A DNA stretch of 64,000 bases from Gammaproteobacteria bacterium (lineage in GTDB: Bacteria > Pseudomonadota > Gammaproteobacteria > Pseudomonadales > JAUIET01): positions 201,905-265,904 of the forward strand of contig JAUIET010000005.1 in the NCBI GenBank assembly GCA_030429735.1, read 5' to 3'. Positions 53,068-61,629 of the stretch are shown piece by piece (within the stretch, counting starts at the first letter, position 1; each line of letters starts with the position of its first letter). The notes beneath the pieces are model-generated. The model was not told the origin of the DNA, searched no databases, and saw only the letters and a program-made list of their open reading frames with translations. The translations under genes and the position numbers were made by a program.

Positions 53068-53967
53068 ATGAGGAATTACCCTCACTTGAATGCCGCCATC
53101 GACGCCTGGTACCAAACCGGTCACTACTTTGACTGGGACGGCGCCCGTATTTTCTACCAGAAAGAAGGTACGGGGCCGGTCATGCTGATGGTGCACGGTT
53201 TTCCCACGGCCGGCTGCGACTGGGTAGATATGGCGAAAGGCTTGACCGAGCACTTTACGATTGTTGCACCCGGCATCGCCGATGCTGGTCATTCGTCAAA
53301 CCCCAACAAGAAAACCTATAGATTGTCCGAGCATGCCGATATGCTTGAGGCGCTGATGAAGCACCTGAATGTTTCGTCGGTTCACTTGCTTGGCCATGAT
53401 GTAGGGGATGCCATCTGTCAGGATGTTATTGAGCGGCAGAATGAGGGGACGCTGAGTTTTAAAGTGGAGAGTTGTTCATTCCTGAACGGCGGCATATTGA
53501 TGTCGGCGCATCGCCCGGTGAAACTGCAATCTCAGTTGGCCGGCAAATACGGCTGGCTGGTTGCCCGGGTGATGAGAAAGTCCAACTTTATGAGTACCGT
53601 GCGTGCGGTCTGGGGAGATATCAAGCCAAGTGATGAAGAGATAGATGTGCTGTGGCAGGTCAGTAAAGGTATCAATGGTCGTTCATCCCTGGCGCGCCGC
53701 AGCTACAATCTGATTGACCGTCGTGAACATGCAGCCCGGAGGGCCGGGGCGCTGAAAGAAGCCACCGTCCCTATGTGTATGATCAACGGCATCAAGGACC
53801 CGATCTCCGGTGAGCATGCCTGTGACGCCATTGAAGCTGAACTTCCGCAGATCACCCTTACCCGCCTGCAGGGCGTCGGACACTTCCCGCTGATTGAGGC
53901 ACCTGAACAGTGTGTCGAGTATCTACTGCGTTTTCATGAACAGATTCGAACTTTCAAGGAGAAATAG
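53068..53967 (+). CDS. Alpha/beta hydrolase, haloalkane-dehalogenase/epoxide-hydrolase type
   Basis: From ATG 53068 the protein is 299 residues. The oxyanion region HGFPTAG is at 43-49. The nucleophile is Asp111 in GHDVGD, rather than Ser, as in epoxide hydrolases and haloalkane dehalogenases. The His region is GVGHFPLIEAPE near the end and a cap domain lies between. It is cytosolic. It is the first gene of an operon with SDR, dehydratase and aldolase, so a lactonase-type role is possible, though the Asp nucleophile favours C-O or C-halogen bond opening. ATG 53053 is an alternative start. The SDR begins 1 nt after its stop. Confidence 0.88.
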   Translation: MRNYPHLNAAIDAWYQTGHYFDWDGARIFYQKEGTGPVMLMVHGFPTAGCDWVDMAKGLTEHFTIVAPGIADAGHSSNPNKKTYRLSEHADMLEALMKHLNVSSVHLLGHDVGDAICQDVIERQNEGTLSFKVESCSFLNGGILMSAHRPVKLQSQLAGKYGWLVARVMRKSNFMSTVRAVWGDIKPSDEEIDVLWQVSKGINGRSSLARRSYNLIDRREHAARRAGALKEATVPMCMINGIKDPISGEHACDAIEAELPQITLTRLQGVGHFPLIEAPEQCVEYLLRFHEQIRTFKEK

Positions 53968-53968
53968 C

Positions 53969-54733
53969 ATGAGACGTATCAAGGGCATCGTTTCCTGGGT
54001 TTCCGGTGGTGGCACCGGGATTGGTCAATCGGCCGCGATCGAATTGGCCAAAGCCGGGGCCACGGTGATTGTCAGCGGTCGCCGCCAGGAGCCATTGGAA
54101 AAAACCGTGGACGCAATTATTGCTGCAGGGGGGGCAGCGGAATTCGAGTTAATGGACCTCGCTGATAAACAACAGTGTTACCGGGCCGCCGCGAACATCA
54201 TGGCGCGTCACGGCAAGGTTGATGTCCTTGTCAACAATGCGGCGACTAACATTCCAACGCGACACTGGCACTCGATGGAAGATGGCGACTTCGAGCATGT
54301 GATCAATGTGAACGTCAACGGCATCTATCACTGCACCAACGCGGTACTGCCAACTATGCGTGAAAACCGTGATGGTCTGATTATCAATATTGCCTCCTGG
54401 GCGGCCGTGCACAACACCTACCTGTCCGGCGCAGCCTACAGCACATCGAAAGCCGCACTTCGCACCCTCACAGATACCCTTAATATGGAAGAAGGTCACC
54501 ATGGTATTCGGGCGACAGCCATCAGCCCGGCAGAGGTCGCGACGCCCTTTGCACAGCAGCGGTCAGGCGGCGGCGCGGCGAAAGGCGCATTCGATATTGC
54601 CCTGCAACCGGAAGATGTGGGTGAGACCATCGCCTTTGTCGCCCAATTGCCGGTGCGGGCTTGCATCAATGATCTCATCATCAGTCCGTCGAATAACCGC
54701 TGGTATACCCTGGCGCGGTCGGTGAGTAACTAA
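53969..54733 (+). CDS. SDR family oxidoreductase
   Basis: From ATG 53969 (AAGGAG 8 nt upstream) the protein is 254 residues with SGGGTGIG at 12-19, YSTSK for the catalytic Tyr/Lys, and SGRRQEPLEK after the second strand, whose arginines favour NADP(H). The NNAG motif reads NNAA. It is cytosolic. It follows the hydrolase by one nucleotide, so the two are co-translated. It could oxidise a sugar, a lactone precursor or another alcohol in the pathway. Confidence 0.9.
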   Translation: MRRIKGIVSWVSGGGTGIGQSAAIELAKAGATVIVSGRRQEPLEKTVDAIIAAGGAAEFELMDLADKQQCYRAAANIMARHGKVDVLVNNAATNIPTRHWHSMEDGDFEHVINVNVNGIYHCTNAVLPTMRENRDGLIINIASWAAVHNTYLSGAAYSTSKAALRTLTDTLNMEEGHHGIRATAISPAEVATPFAQQRSGGGAAKGAFDIALQPEDVGETIAFVAQLPVRACINDLIISPSNNRWYTLARSVSN

Positions 54734-54756
54734 AACTACCTTAAGGAGATATCACC

Positions 54757-56403
54757 ATGTCTACAAAAAAAAGTGACATCATTCATTCCAGCCCTAACAG
54801 TCTGATGAACCAGTTTCGCCAGGGTCTTATGAAGGGCGCTGGCTACGATACCAACGAGCTGAAGAAAAAGCCGCTCATCGCGATCGCCAATTCCTTCACC
54901 GAAATGACAGCGGGCCACAACCACCTGGACAAATTAGGCAACAAGGTAAAAGAGGGTATCCTGGTCGAAGGTGGAGAGTACGCAGAGTTCAATGTGCCTG
55001 CGCCCTGCGACGGCATCGCCATGGCCCACGACGGTATGCGCTATGTTCTGGCGCAGCGTGATCTCATCGCCGATATCGTGGAAACCCATGTGCGTTCACA
55101 GCCGTTTGATGCGGTGGTCTTTATCGCCGGTTGTGACAAGATCAACCCGGGCATGATGATGGCGATGGGTCGGCTGGACCTGCCGAGCATATACCTCTCC
55201 GCCGGCACCGGACAGATGAATATTCGCAACGCCCCGTCGTTCACCTCTTCCATCGATCATTTTGACTACAAGGGCGACCCTGAGGCAATGTATGAAACGA
55301 TGCATTGCAGTACCTGTGGAGCCTGTGAAATTATGGGTACCGCTAACACCTTCCAGTGCCTGGCGGAGGTGCTGGGGATCTGCCTGCCAGGCAGTGGTAA
55401 TATCCCTGGCTGGCACTCGGATAAGCTGAAAGCGGCGCGGGCTACCGGCCAGCGCGTGGTACAGATGTTTCATGAAGGGCTCAACGCGCGCCAGTTCCTT
55501 ACCCAGCAATCGCTGGAAAACGCCGCAAAAATGCTGATGGCTATTGGGGGGTCCACCAACGGCATCCTGCACCTTCCAGCGATTGCGGAATCGGCCGGCG
55601 TAAAACTGACACTGAAGCACTTTGAACGCGCCACTGAAGAGATGCCCACCTTGCTGGCCATTAGCCCCAATGGACCCTGGGGAGTGCAGGACCTGTGGGC
55701 TGCCGGTGGCATGCCCGCCGTATTAAAGGTCATGCAGAACGATATCAATACATCTACCCCGACCGTTGACGGGGGCACGCTGCAGGATGTAATCGATAAC
55801 GCCGCGGTCATCAATCCCAAGGTCATTCCCCCTCGGCATAATCCCTTTCGTTCCAATGGATGCATCGCGGTATTGCGCGGTAATCTCGCTCCAGAAGGAT
55901 CAGTGGTGAAACGCTCGGGCGTTAAAGAAGACATGCTTCAGTGCAAGGGACCCGCCGTCTGTTTTGATTCAGAAGACGAGGCGCTTGAAGGACTGAAGCA
56001 GGGAAAAATCAAGGCAGGCGACATCGTTGTGCTGCGCTATCAGGGCCCCAAGGGTGGCCCCGGAATGCCGGAAATGCTGGGTTTCACTCTGGCACTGAAA
56101 TCCGCTGGTCTGCACGATGCCGCCCTGGTGACTGACGGCCGTTTTTCCGGTGCGACCAGTGGCCCCTGCGTTGGTCATATCTGCCCTGAAGCGTCCGACG
56201 GCGGTCTGATTGCACTGATCGAGGATGGTGACCTGATAGAGATCGACATGATTAACAATACGCTTCATGCGTATGTGTCAGAGGAACAGTTCGATGCTCG
56301 CAGAGCGAACTGGCAGCCGGTGATGAAGGAGGTGGGTTTCGGTTACATGGACCGCTATCGCCGGCATGTCCGCTCGGCCAGTGAGGGCGCGATTCTTGAT
56401 TGA
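54757..56403 (+). CDS. IlvD/Edd-family dehydratase (sugar-acid type)
   Basis: The 548-residue protein has the Fe-S cysteines of the family: PAPCDG near residue 84, AGCDKINPG near 126 and CSTCGACEIMGTANTFQC near 187-204. The active-site loop is [11 protein letters not shown] near 465, with AIGGSTNG near 268. It removes water from a 2,3-dihydroxy acid to give a 2-oxo-3-deoxy acid in the cytosol. The CDGIAMAHDGM variant and its partners (SDR, aldolase) suggest a sugar-acid dehydratase rather than the branched-chain IlvD. AAGGAG precedes the ATG. It is distinct from the dehydratase at 59392. Confidence 0.9.
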   Translation: MSTKKSDIIHSSPNSLMNQFRQGLMKGAGYDTNELKKKPLIAIANSFTEMTAGHNHLDKLGNKVKEGILVEGGEYAEFNVPAPCDGIAMAHDGMRYVLAQRDLIADIVETHVRSQPFDAVVFIAGCDKINPGMMMAMGRLDLPSIYLSAGTGQMNIRNAPSFTSSIDHFDYKGDPEAMYETMHCSTCGACEIMGTANTFQCLAEVLGICLPGSGNIPGWHSDKLKAARATGQRVVQMFHEGLNARQFLTQQSLENAAKMLMAIGGSTNGILHLPAIAESAGVKLTLKHFERATEEMPTLLAISPNGPWGVQDLWAAGGMPAVLKVMQNDINTSTPTVDGGTLQDVIDNAAVINPKVIPPRHNPFRSNGCIAVLRGNLAPEGSVVKRSGVKEDMLQCKGPAVCFDSEDEALEGLKQGKIKAGDIVVLRYQGPKGGPGMPEMLGFTLALKSAGLHDAALVTDGRFSGATSGPCVGHICPEASDGGLIALIEDGDLIEIDMINNTLHAYVSEEQFDARRANWQPVMKEVGFGYMDRYRRHVRSASEGAILD

Positions 56404-56455
56404 TCCCCGTTCGCTAAGGGCATCCGACATGTAACGTGAATGAGACGAATACATC

Positions 56456-57241
56456 ATGAACAACCGGTTACTGCAAAAATGGCATGACAGGGAAAAATCC
56501 CTGGGGATCTGGTCCAACCTGCCCGATATCCACGTGGCAGAAATGCTGGCACGCACGGGCGCAGACTGGATCTGTTTCGACCTGCAACACGGCCTGATGG
56601 ACTACACAGACCTCACCCGTCTGCTTCCAGCCGTCACGGGTACCCCCTTGACGCCGCTGGTGCGGGTCGCTGCCAATCAGCCCGACCAGATCGGCAAGGC
56701 GCTGGATGCCGGTGCACGGGGTGTGATCGTGCCCATGGTCAACACCGCGGACGACGCCCGGCAGGCAGTGACATCCTGTTACTACCCCCCCGCAGGGCAG
56801 CGCTCCTGTGGGCCGATGCGGGACGCGATGCTGGAGGGTTTCTCCTACCTGGGCACCGCCAATGACGAAGTCGCCTGCCTATTGATGATCGAAACGCAAG
56901 AGGGGCTGAAAAATCTGGCTGCGATTGCTGCGGTGAAGGGGGTATCCGGCCTGTTTGTCGGCCCGATGGATCTCTGTTATGGCCTGGGCCTAGCGCCGGG
57001 AGATTTCTCTAACGAGCGATTCACCGGCGCGCTGAAAGCCATTCTGACTACCTGTGAAAGCAACGGCCTGGCTTGCGGCATGTTCGGGTATGACGCGAGT
57101 CTGGCTGCCAAGGCTCTGGATGACGGGTTTGATTTTGCCTCCATAGGGAGCGACGTCAGTTTCGTGCGTGAGGGTGTAAGCCAGGCATTTGCGGTTGCCA
57201 GGGGGGAGGAGCGCAGCAGTTCGTCCCGAGGCGGTTATTGA
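56456..57241 (+). CDS. HpcH/HpaI-family aldolase
   Basis: The 261-residue protein has GADWICFDLQHGLMDY near 34-50, PLVRVAANQPDQIGKALDAG near 83-102, GARGVIVPMVNT and the metal-binding Glu/Asp in MIETQEG and VGPMDLCYGLG. This is the class II pyruvate-aldolase family of HpcH, GarL and RhmA, which splits 4-hydroxy-2-oxo acids to pyruvate and an aldehyde using a divalent metal. It directly follows the dehydratase (52-nt gap), so it probably takes the 2-oxo-3-deoxy acid. The acid chain length is not determined. Confidence 0.92.
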   Translation: MNNRLLQKWHDREKSLGIWSNLPDIHVAEMLARTGADWICFDLQHGLMDYTDLTRLLPAVTGTPLTPLVRVAANQPDQIGKALDAGARGVIVPMVNTADDARQAVTSCYYPPAGQRSCGPMRDAMLEGFSYLGTANDEVACLLMIETQEGLKNLAAIAAVKGVSGLFVGPMDLCYGLGLAPGDFSNERFTGALKAILTTCESNGLACGMFGYDASLAAKALDDGFDFASIGSDVSFVREGVSQAFAVARGEERSSSSRGGY

Positions 57242-57450
57242 GCACAATCCGGGCCCTGTTTCCACACACTGGCCGAGCGCCTTGCCGCCATGACACTCAA
57301 TTTCTGCATCCGTTGGGTGCTGATCCACGCTATCTGGTTGCTGGTAGGGGCGACGCTATGGCCACTTGGTATGAAGCCCGTGCGTACGCGAGTAACGCTA
57401 ATAGCGTGACCGTATTTGGCGGGCGGCCGACGATAGCAGCCGGGCACACT

Positions 57451-58089
57451 CTAAGCCGGCTGCTCTCCTATAAATCCCTCAACAACAACCACTTTGGCAG
57501 TGCTGCATTCATCGCGAATCTTCTTCGCGCCATTTTGGTATTCATCGCTGAAGTAAAAGGCTTCCGCGGCTTCCACAGACGGGAATTCGAAAATGACCAG
57601 ACGGTCAGGGTTCCAGTCCCCTTCCAGCACTTTGTGCTCTGCGCCGCGAACCAGATAGGTTCCGCCAGCCGCTTCGATCGCCGGTTTTACCAATTGCATA
57701 AAATCCTGATAACGTGCCATGTCAATGATGTTTACATCGAATAGCACGTACGCTTTTGCTCCAGTACTTGTGCCTGGTGCTTCAGGTTTTGGCTGATCTG
57801 GTACTCCTTCAACCAGCACTATTTTGGACGTGCTGCTCGCATGGCGTATGGTCATTGCGCTTTGGTAGACATCACTTGCATAAAAACCCTCTGCCGCCGC
57901 GATGGATGGAAACGCCACCATAACCAGGCGGTGTGCAGGCCATTCGCCTTCCAGAACCTTGTGGGTGCCTCCTCTGACCAGATACTGCCCTTCGGCTGCT
58001 TTGATTGCCACCTGAGCTTCCGCCATATATCCCTGAAACTTGCCCGGGTCGTGAATCTCAACATCCATAATCGCATAAGCCTTGCTCAT
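57451..58089 (-). CDS. Tandem DUF1330 protein
   Basis: From ATG 58089 (GGAGG upstream) the protein is 212 residues and consists of two similar DUF1330 ferredoxin-like domains. The first runs from KAYAIMDVEIHDPGKFQGYM to IVLVEGVP and the second from KAYVLFDVNIIDMARYQDFM to VVVVEGFIGE, joined by a Pro-rich linker. Each has the conserved YLVRGGTHKVLEGEW or YLVRGAEHKVLEGDW and the FPS.AAAEGFY block. DUF1330 folds like small monooxygenases of the Dabb/ABM type, but its activity is not established. Most members have one domain. It is followed by the MDR reductase on the same strand. Confidence 0.9.
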   Translation of the reverse strand: MSKAYAIMDVEIHDPGKFQGYMAEAQVAIKAAEGQYLVRGGTHKVLEGEWPAHRLVMVAFPSIAAAEGFYASDVYQSAMTIRHASSTSKIVLVEGVPDQPKPEAPGTSTGAKAYVLFDVNIIDMARYQDFMQLVKPAIEAAGGTYLVRGAEHKVLEGDWNPDRLVIFEFPSVEAAEAFYFSDEYQNGAKKIRDECSTAKVVVVEGFIGEQPA

Positions 58090-58170
58090 AGGTTTACCTC
58101 CTCTGCTTAAACATTTTCCTGTGTTTTCTACCGCGCGCGCAAAATAATGCGCCAATGACTGCCGGCCATT

Positions 58171-59235
58171 CTACTGGCTAAAATCCAGCAAAATCTTTCC
58201 ATCACGACCTGGCTGTAACGATGCTGTAACTGCTTCCCTGGCGGCGGACAGCGGAAACTGAGCTTCAATAGGGCTGTGGAACAAACCCGCGCCGCTGAGT
58301 TGGGCCAATTCGCCCATTACGGCGCCTATGCTTTCCGCTGTTTGTGATGCAAGCCAGCCGGGTAAATAAAACCCGGAGATCGACGCATTGGACATCATCA
58401 GGTCACGGGAAAAAAGCGCCATGCTGGGCGCGCCCAGTGTGCCGTAGAGCAGCATTCGACCACCTTCCGTAAGACAGCCAATCATCTGCTCGGCCAATTC
58501 GCCGCCCACGCAGTCCAGCGCGCATTCCACACCACGACCTTCGGTTACTCTTTTTACTTCGGCGCGCAGGTCTTGTTTGCTGGTATTGATCACCACATCA
58601 CCCAGTTGCTGCGAGGCGCTGTCTGCCGTGTGCTCGCCACGTACCAGGCTGATGGTTTTGAAGCCGAAATGGCGGCCAAGCGCGGCGACTTGTTTGCTGA
58701 CTGCAGACGCACCAGCGCTTAGCAGCAAGTATTGACCTTCTGTTACACCCAATATATATCGTGACGTAAGCAGCGCGGTTAATGGATTCAACATCATCAG
58801 TGCAGCTTGTTCATCGCTGAGCGCATCCGGTACCGGGAATACCTGCTGGGGAGCCGCGATAACATACTCCTGCCAGGTGCCGCTGGGCGGGCCGACGAAC
58901 AGACCAACGCGTTTGCCCAGCCACTGCTCGCTGTCTATACCCTCACCACAGGCGTCGATAATCCCTACGCCTTCACCGCCTGGGATACAAGGTAGCGAGG
59001 GGTGTGGTTTGCCGTGGGCGGCGTCAAACGAAGCATGGTCCACGCCATAGTTCCAGATCAGTCGTTCGATGCCGGCCAGGTAATCTCCGCGAATATAATT
59101 CAGGTCGGATGGGTGGACCGCAGCCTTGAGCATGCGCACCCGAAAAGTACCGTGGCCCGGATCTGGAATAGGCGTATCAATGATATCCACTCCGCTTAGA
59201 TCATCTGATACATTATTGATTTGTATCGCTTGCAT
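58171..59235 (-). CDS. MDR-family quinone/enoyl reductase
   Basis: From ATG 59235 (AGGAGA, 6 nt spacing) the protein is 354 residues. Its GroES-like domain (KAAVHPSDLNYIRGDY) precedes GGEGVGIIDACGEG and a Rossmann domain with LLSAGASAVSKQVAALGRHFG and ALDCVGG. Structural zinc cysteines are missing, as in quinone oxidoreductases and mitochondrial-type enoyl-CoA reductases (MECR-like). It reduces an alpha,beta-unsaturated carbonyl using NADPH in the cytosol. The dehydratase at 59392 diverges from it across 156 bp, and both could be regulated together. Confidence 0.87.
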   Translation of the reverse strand: MQAIQINNVSDDLSGVDIIDTPIPDPGHGTFRVRMLKAAVHPSDLNYIRGDYLAGIERLIWNYGVDHASFDAAHGKPHPSLPCIPGGEGVGIIDACGEGIDSEQWLGKRVGLFVGPPSGTWQEYVIAAPQQVFPVPDALSDEQAALMMLNPLTALLTSRYILGVTEGQYLLLSAGASAVSKQVAALGRHFGFKTISLVRGEHTADSASQQLGDVVINTSKQDLRAEVKRVTEGRGVECALDCVGGELAEQMIGCLTEGGRMLLYGTLGAPSMALFSRDLMMSNASISGFYLPGWLASQTAESIGAVMGELAQLSGAGLFHSPIEAQFPLSAAREAVTASLQPGRDGKILLDFSQ

Positions 59236-59391
59236 GCCCACTCTCCTGGTTCAGCCTGGTTCAGTTGCAACACTATGCGTCATTCTGGACTCATTCTCTC
59301 AAAAAGAATGTCATCAAACTGACAAAGTTTCGAAGCGATACTGGGTATTATGCGAGTATCAATGATTCTTCGCGGGAACAGGGAATACAAA

Positions 59392-61131
59392 ATGACGAAG
59401 CAAGAGAAGAGCAGTAGTCGAATCTACCGTTCAGATAAAATGAAGTCTGGCCCCATCAAAGCGGCAGCCCGCGCCATGTTGCGCGGCATGGGCCTGGACG
59501 ATGACGACATAGCGCAACCGTTTGTGGGGGTTGTATCAACGCAGGGTGAAATGAGCCCGTGCAATGTACGGTTAAAAGATATTGCACAGCACGCCGTGCG
59601 CGGTGTGTACAAAGGCGGCGGAACTCCGCGCGAGTTTTCTACTATCTCTGTATCCGACGGCCTGGTTAACGGCCACAGTGGCATGCATTTCTCACTGATG
59701 TCGCGCGAGATTATTGCCGACAGTATTGAAGTGGTGATGCGCGCACATCAATACGATGCCTTGCTGTGCATAGGCGCTTGCGACAAAAATTTTCCCGCCA
59801 TGATGATGGCACTTGGTCGGCTCAACGTACCGGGTGTATTCCTAAACGGTGGTCCGGCCATACCTGGGCGCCATGAAGGCAACAAGGTAGAGATCAAAAC
59901 TGTGGCTGAATATACGGGTAAGATGTTTGCCGGTGACGCCAGCGCCGAAGAATTGGAAAGCGTCTCCCGCAAGGCCTGGCCCGCGCCGGGATGTTGCGCC
60001 GGGCAATTTACCGCTAACACTATGGGTATGATTGCTGAAGTGCTGGGTTTGGCGCCATTGGGCTCCAGCACCATTCCTGCCGTCTATTCAGAACGACAAG
60101 CCATGGCGCGACGCGCTGGTAGAGAGTTGATGCGGGTGGTTGAAGCCAACTATCCATTACCCCGCGACCTGATCACGCGGGAGAGCCTGGAAAATGCCTG
60201 TGCTGCGGTGTCAGCAACGGGAGGATCCACGAATTCGGCATTGCATATTCCGGCCATTGCCAACGAAGTTGGGATTCCGTTCACAATCGAAGATGTAGCG
60301 GCTGTGTTTGAACGCACACCATTGATCACGCACTTAAGCCCGAGCGGCCCGTATCTTTACGCTGATTTACACGAAGTGGGTGGCGTGCCAGTGGTCCTGA
60401 AGGAGTTGCTTAAAGGAGGTTATCTGCACGGTAACTGCCCGACACTGGACGGTCGCCCGCTGGCCGAAGTGCTGGAAGAGTACCCCGACGCTGATGGCGA
60501 GATAGTGGTGCCCATCTCAGAGCCACGCACCGCAGGCGGCGGCCTATCCATTCTCAAAGGCAATCTCGCACCTGGGGGTGCGGTGATAAAAGTAGCCGGC
60601 CTGGAGCGCACCGAGTTTAACGGCAAAGCGCGCGTGTACGAATCAGAAGAACATTGTTTGCAAGGTGTGATCGCTGGTGAAATAGAAGATGGCGACGCGA
60701 TCATTATTCGCAACGAGGGGCCGGTCGGTGGCCCGGGTATGCGCGAAATGGTGACGGTTACCGCCATTCTGTACGGTATGGGCAAGGGCGAAACCACCGC
60801 CTTGATCACCGATGGTCGTTTCTCTGGCGCATCGCGTGGATTCTGCGTGGGTTACGTCACGCCTGAAGCGGCCAGCGGCGGCTTATTAGCTTTGATTGAG
60901 CAGGGTGATTCCATCACAATAGACTTACAGAAAAAATCCATTCAGCTTGATGTCAGTGACGAAGAGCTGGCTCAGCGACGTGAGCAGTTTCAGGCCCAGG
61001 ATAGAAACGGCAAGGCGTACATGGTGAAAGCGGGTTACGCACAGAAATACGTTGCCAGTGTAGGTCCGGCCAGCCATGGTGCGGTTACGCATTCTGGGAA
61101 TCTTGAGTGGCCTGTGGAGGTGAGTGAGTGA
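59392..61131 (+). CDS. IlvD/Edd-family dihydroxyacid dehydratase
   Basis: From ATG 59392 (CAGGGAA upstream) the protein is 579 residues. Fe-S ligands are in [18 protein letters not shown] and [13 protein letters not shown]. The loop [11 protein letters not shown] and [11 protein letters not shown] are present. It dehydrates a 2,3-dihydroxy acid. The sequence is nearer to IlvD ([15 protein letters not shown]) than the one at 54757, but the usual GH[EG]GM reads GHSGM and the usual CDKxxPG ends in PA, so it may be a paralogue with another substrate. It is followed only by the broken antitoxin gene. Confidence 0.88.
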   Translation: MTKQEKSSSRIYRSDKMKSGPIKAAARAMLRGMGLDDDDIAQPFVGVVSTQGEMSPCNVRLKDIAQHAVRGVYKGGGTPREFSTISVSDGLVNGHSGMHFSLMSREIIADSIEVVMRAHQYDALLCIGACDKNFPAMMMALGRLNVPGVFLNGGPAIPGRHEGNKVEIKTVAEYTGKMFAGDASAEELESVSRKAWPAPGCCAGQFTANTMGMIAEVLGLAPLGSSTIPAVYSERQAMARRAGRELMRVVEANYPLPRDLITRESLENACAAVSATGGSTNSALHIPAIANEVGIPFTIEDVAAVFERTPLITHLSPSGPYLYADLHEVGGVPVVLKELLKGGYLHGNCPTLDGRPLAEVLEEYPDADGEIVVPISEPRTAGGGLSILKGNLAPGGAVIKVAGLERTEFNGKARVYESEEHCLQGVIAGEIEDGDAIIIRNEGPVGGPGMREMVTVTAILYGMGKGETTALITDGRFSGASRGFCVGYVTPEAASGGLLALIEQGDSITIDLQKKSIQLDVSDEELAQRREQFQAQDRNGKAYMVKAGYAQKYVASVGPASHGAVTHSGNLEWPVEVSE

Positions 61132-61136
61132 CTGAT

Positions 61137-61384
61137 ATGCAAGCCGATTTAGAAGAGCTGTTTGCAGCGCTGACTAAAATACTAGATAAAAGTAAAATTA
61201 TTATATGAATCAGGCGCTTAAAGGATTTATTGCACAGCAAGAGTTGGCAGAAAAGCGCTGGCTCGAAACCTTGCCAGCATTGGAATCTGCGCGAGCAGGT
61301 AGATTAATGCCTGCGGAGCAGGTCTTTGCGTGGTTGCGAAGTTGTAACGCAGCGGAAGAATTGCCTAAGCCAAACCAGGAGTAA
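61137..61384 (+). pseudogene. Frameshifted antitoxin-like (ribbon-helix-helix) gene
   Basis: ATG 61137 gives MQADLEELFAALTKILDKSK and stops at 61208. Another frame from ATG 61205 gives 59 residues, from MNQALKGFIAQQELAEKRW through ALESARAGRLMPAEQVFAWL to LPKPNQE. Joined, they look like a CopG/ParD-type antitoxin: DNA-binding ribbon-helix-helix, then the AxxxxGRxxPxExVxxWLxS tail. The break at LDKSKIII suggests a one-base loss. It could also be a shortened real gene from 61205. After it, 61381-61467 reads TDVALEHLAHIHIFHVWHQR then stop, which may be a truncated ParE-like toxin. Confidence 0.5.
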
Positions 61385-61629
61385 GCAAGATAGAGCCGCT
61401 TGTCACGGACGTCGCATTGGAACACTTGGCACATATTCATATTCTTCATGTTTGGCATCAAAGGTAGAGCGAACGAAACATCACACGACGGAAACCTTAC
61501 GGACGACAGGTTAACCAGTTCTGTAGAGATTTCCTTTCTTGAACCTTCAGTGCGCTTGTGTTGAATGGACAACGCTAATCAAATGTAGTATTACTACATA
61601 CACTATATCGCGCGGTTTGTGTAGGGGTA
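61385..61629. other. Gene-free stretch before AraC regulator
   Basis: Apart from the possible toxin remnant (61381-61467) and the palindrome at 61583-61599, nothing was recognised. The region supplies the promoter of the AraC gene at 61630. Confidence 0.5.
61583..61599. promoter_or_regulatory. Palindromic operator-like site before AraC gene
   Basis: ATGTAGTATTACTACAT has perfect 8-bp arms around one central T and lies 30 bp upstream of the GTG at 61630. CACTATATC follows and could contain a -10 box. Its perfect symmetry suggests a dimeric repressor, not an AraC half-site pair. Confidence 0.45.

Noticed and set aside
52758-53069. N-terminal extension of the Crp/Fnr gene
   Set aside because: It reads through the perfect inverted repeat and antisense of the hydrolase start. 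The family-like protein begins at ATG 52757.
57265-57410. Frame reading LAERLAAMTLNFCIRWVLIH, possibly a transposase C-terminus
   Set aside because: A vague similarity to IS transposase ends, but too short and without catalytic residues. Not supportable.
57238-57744. Plus-strand open frame between the aldolase and DUF1330 genes
   Set aside because: No motif or family resemblance, and most of it is antisense of the DUF1330 protein.
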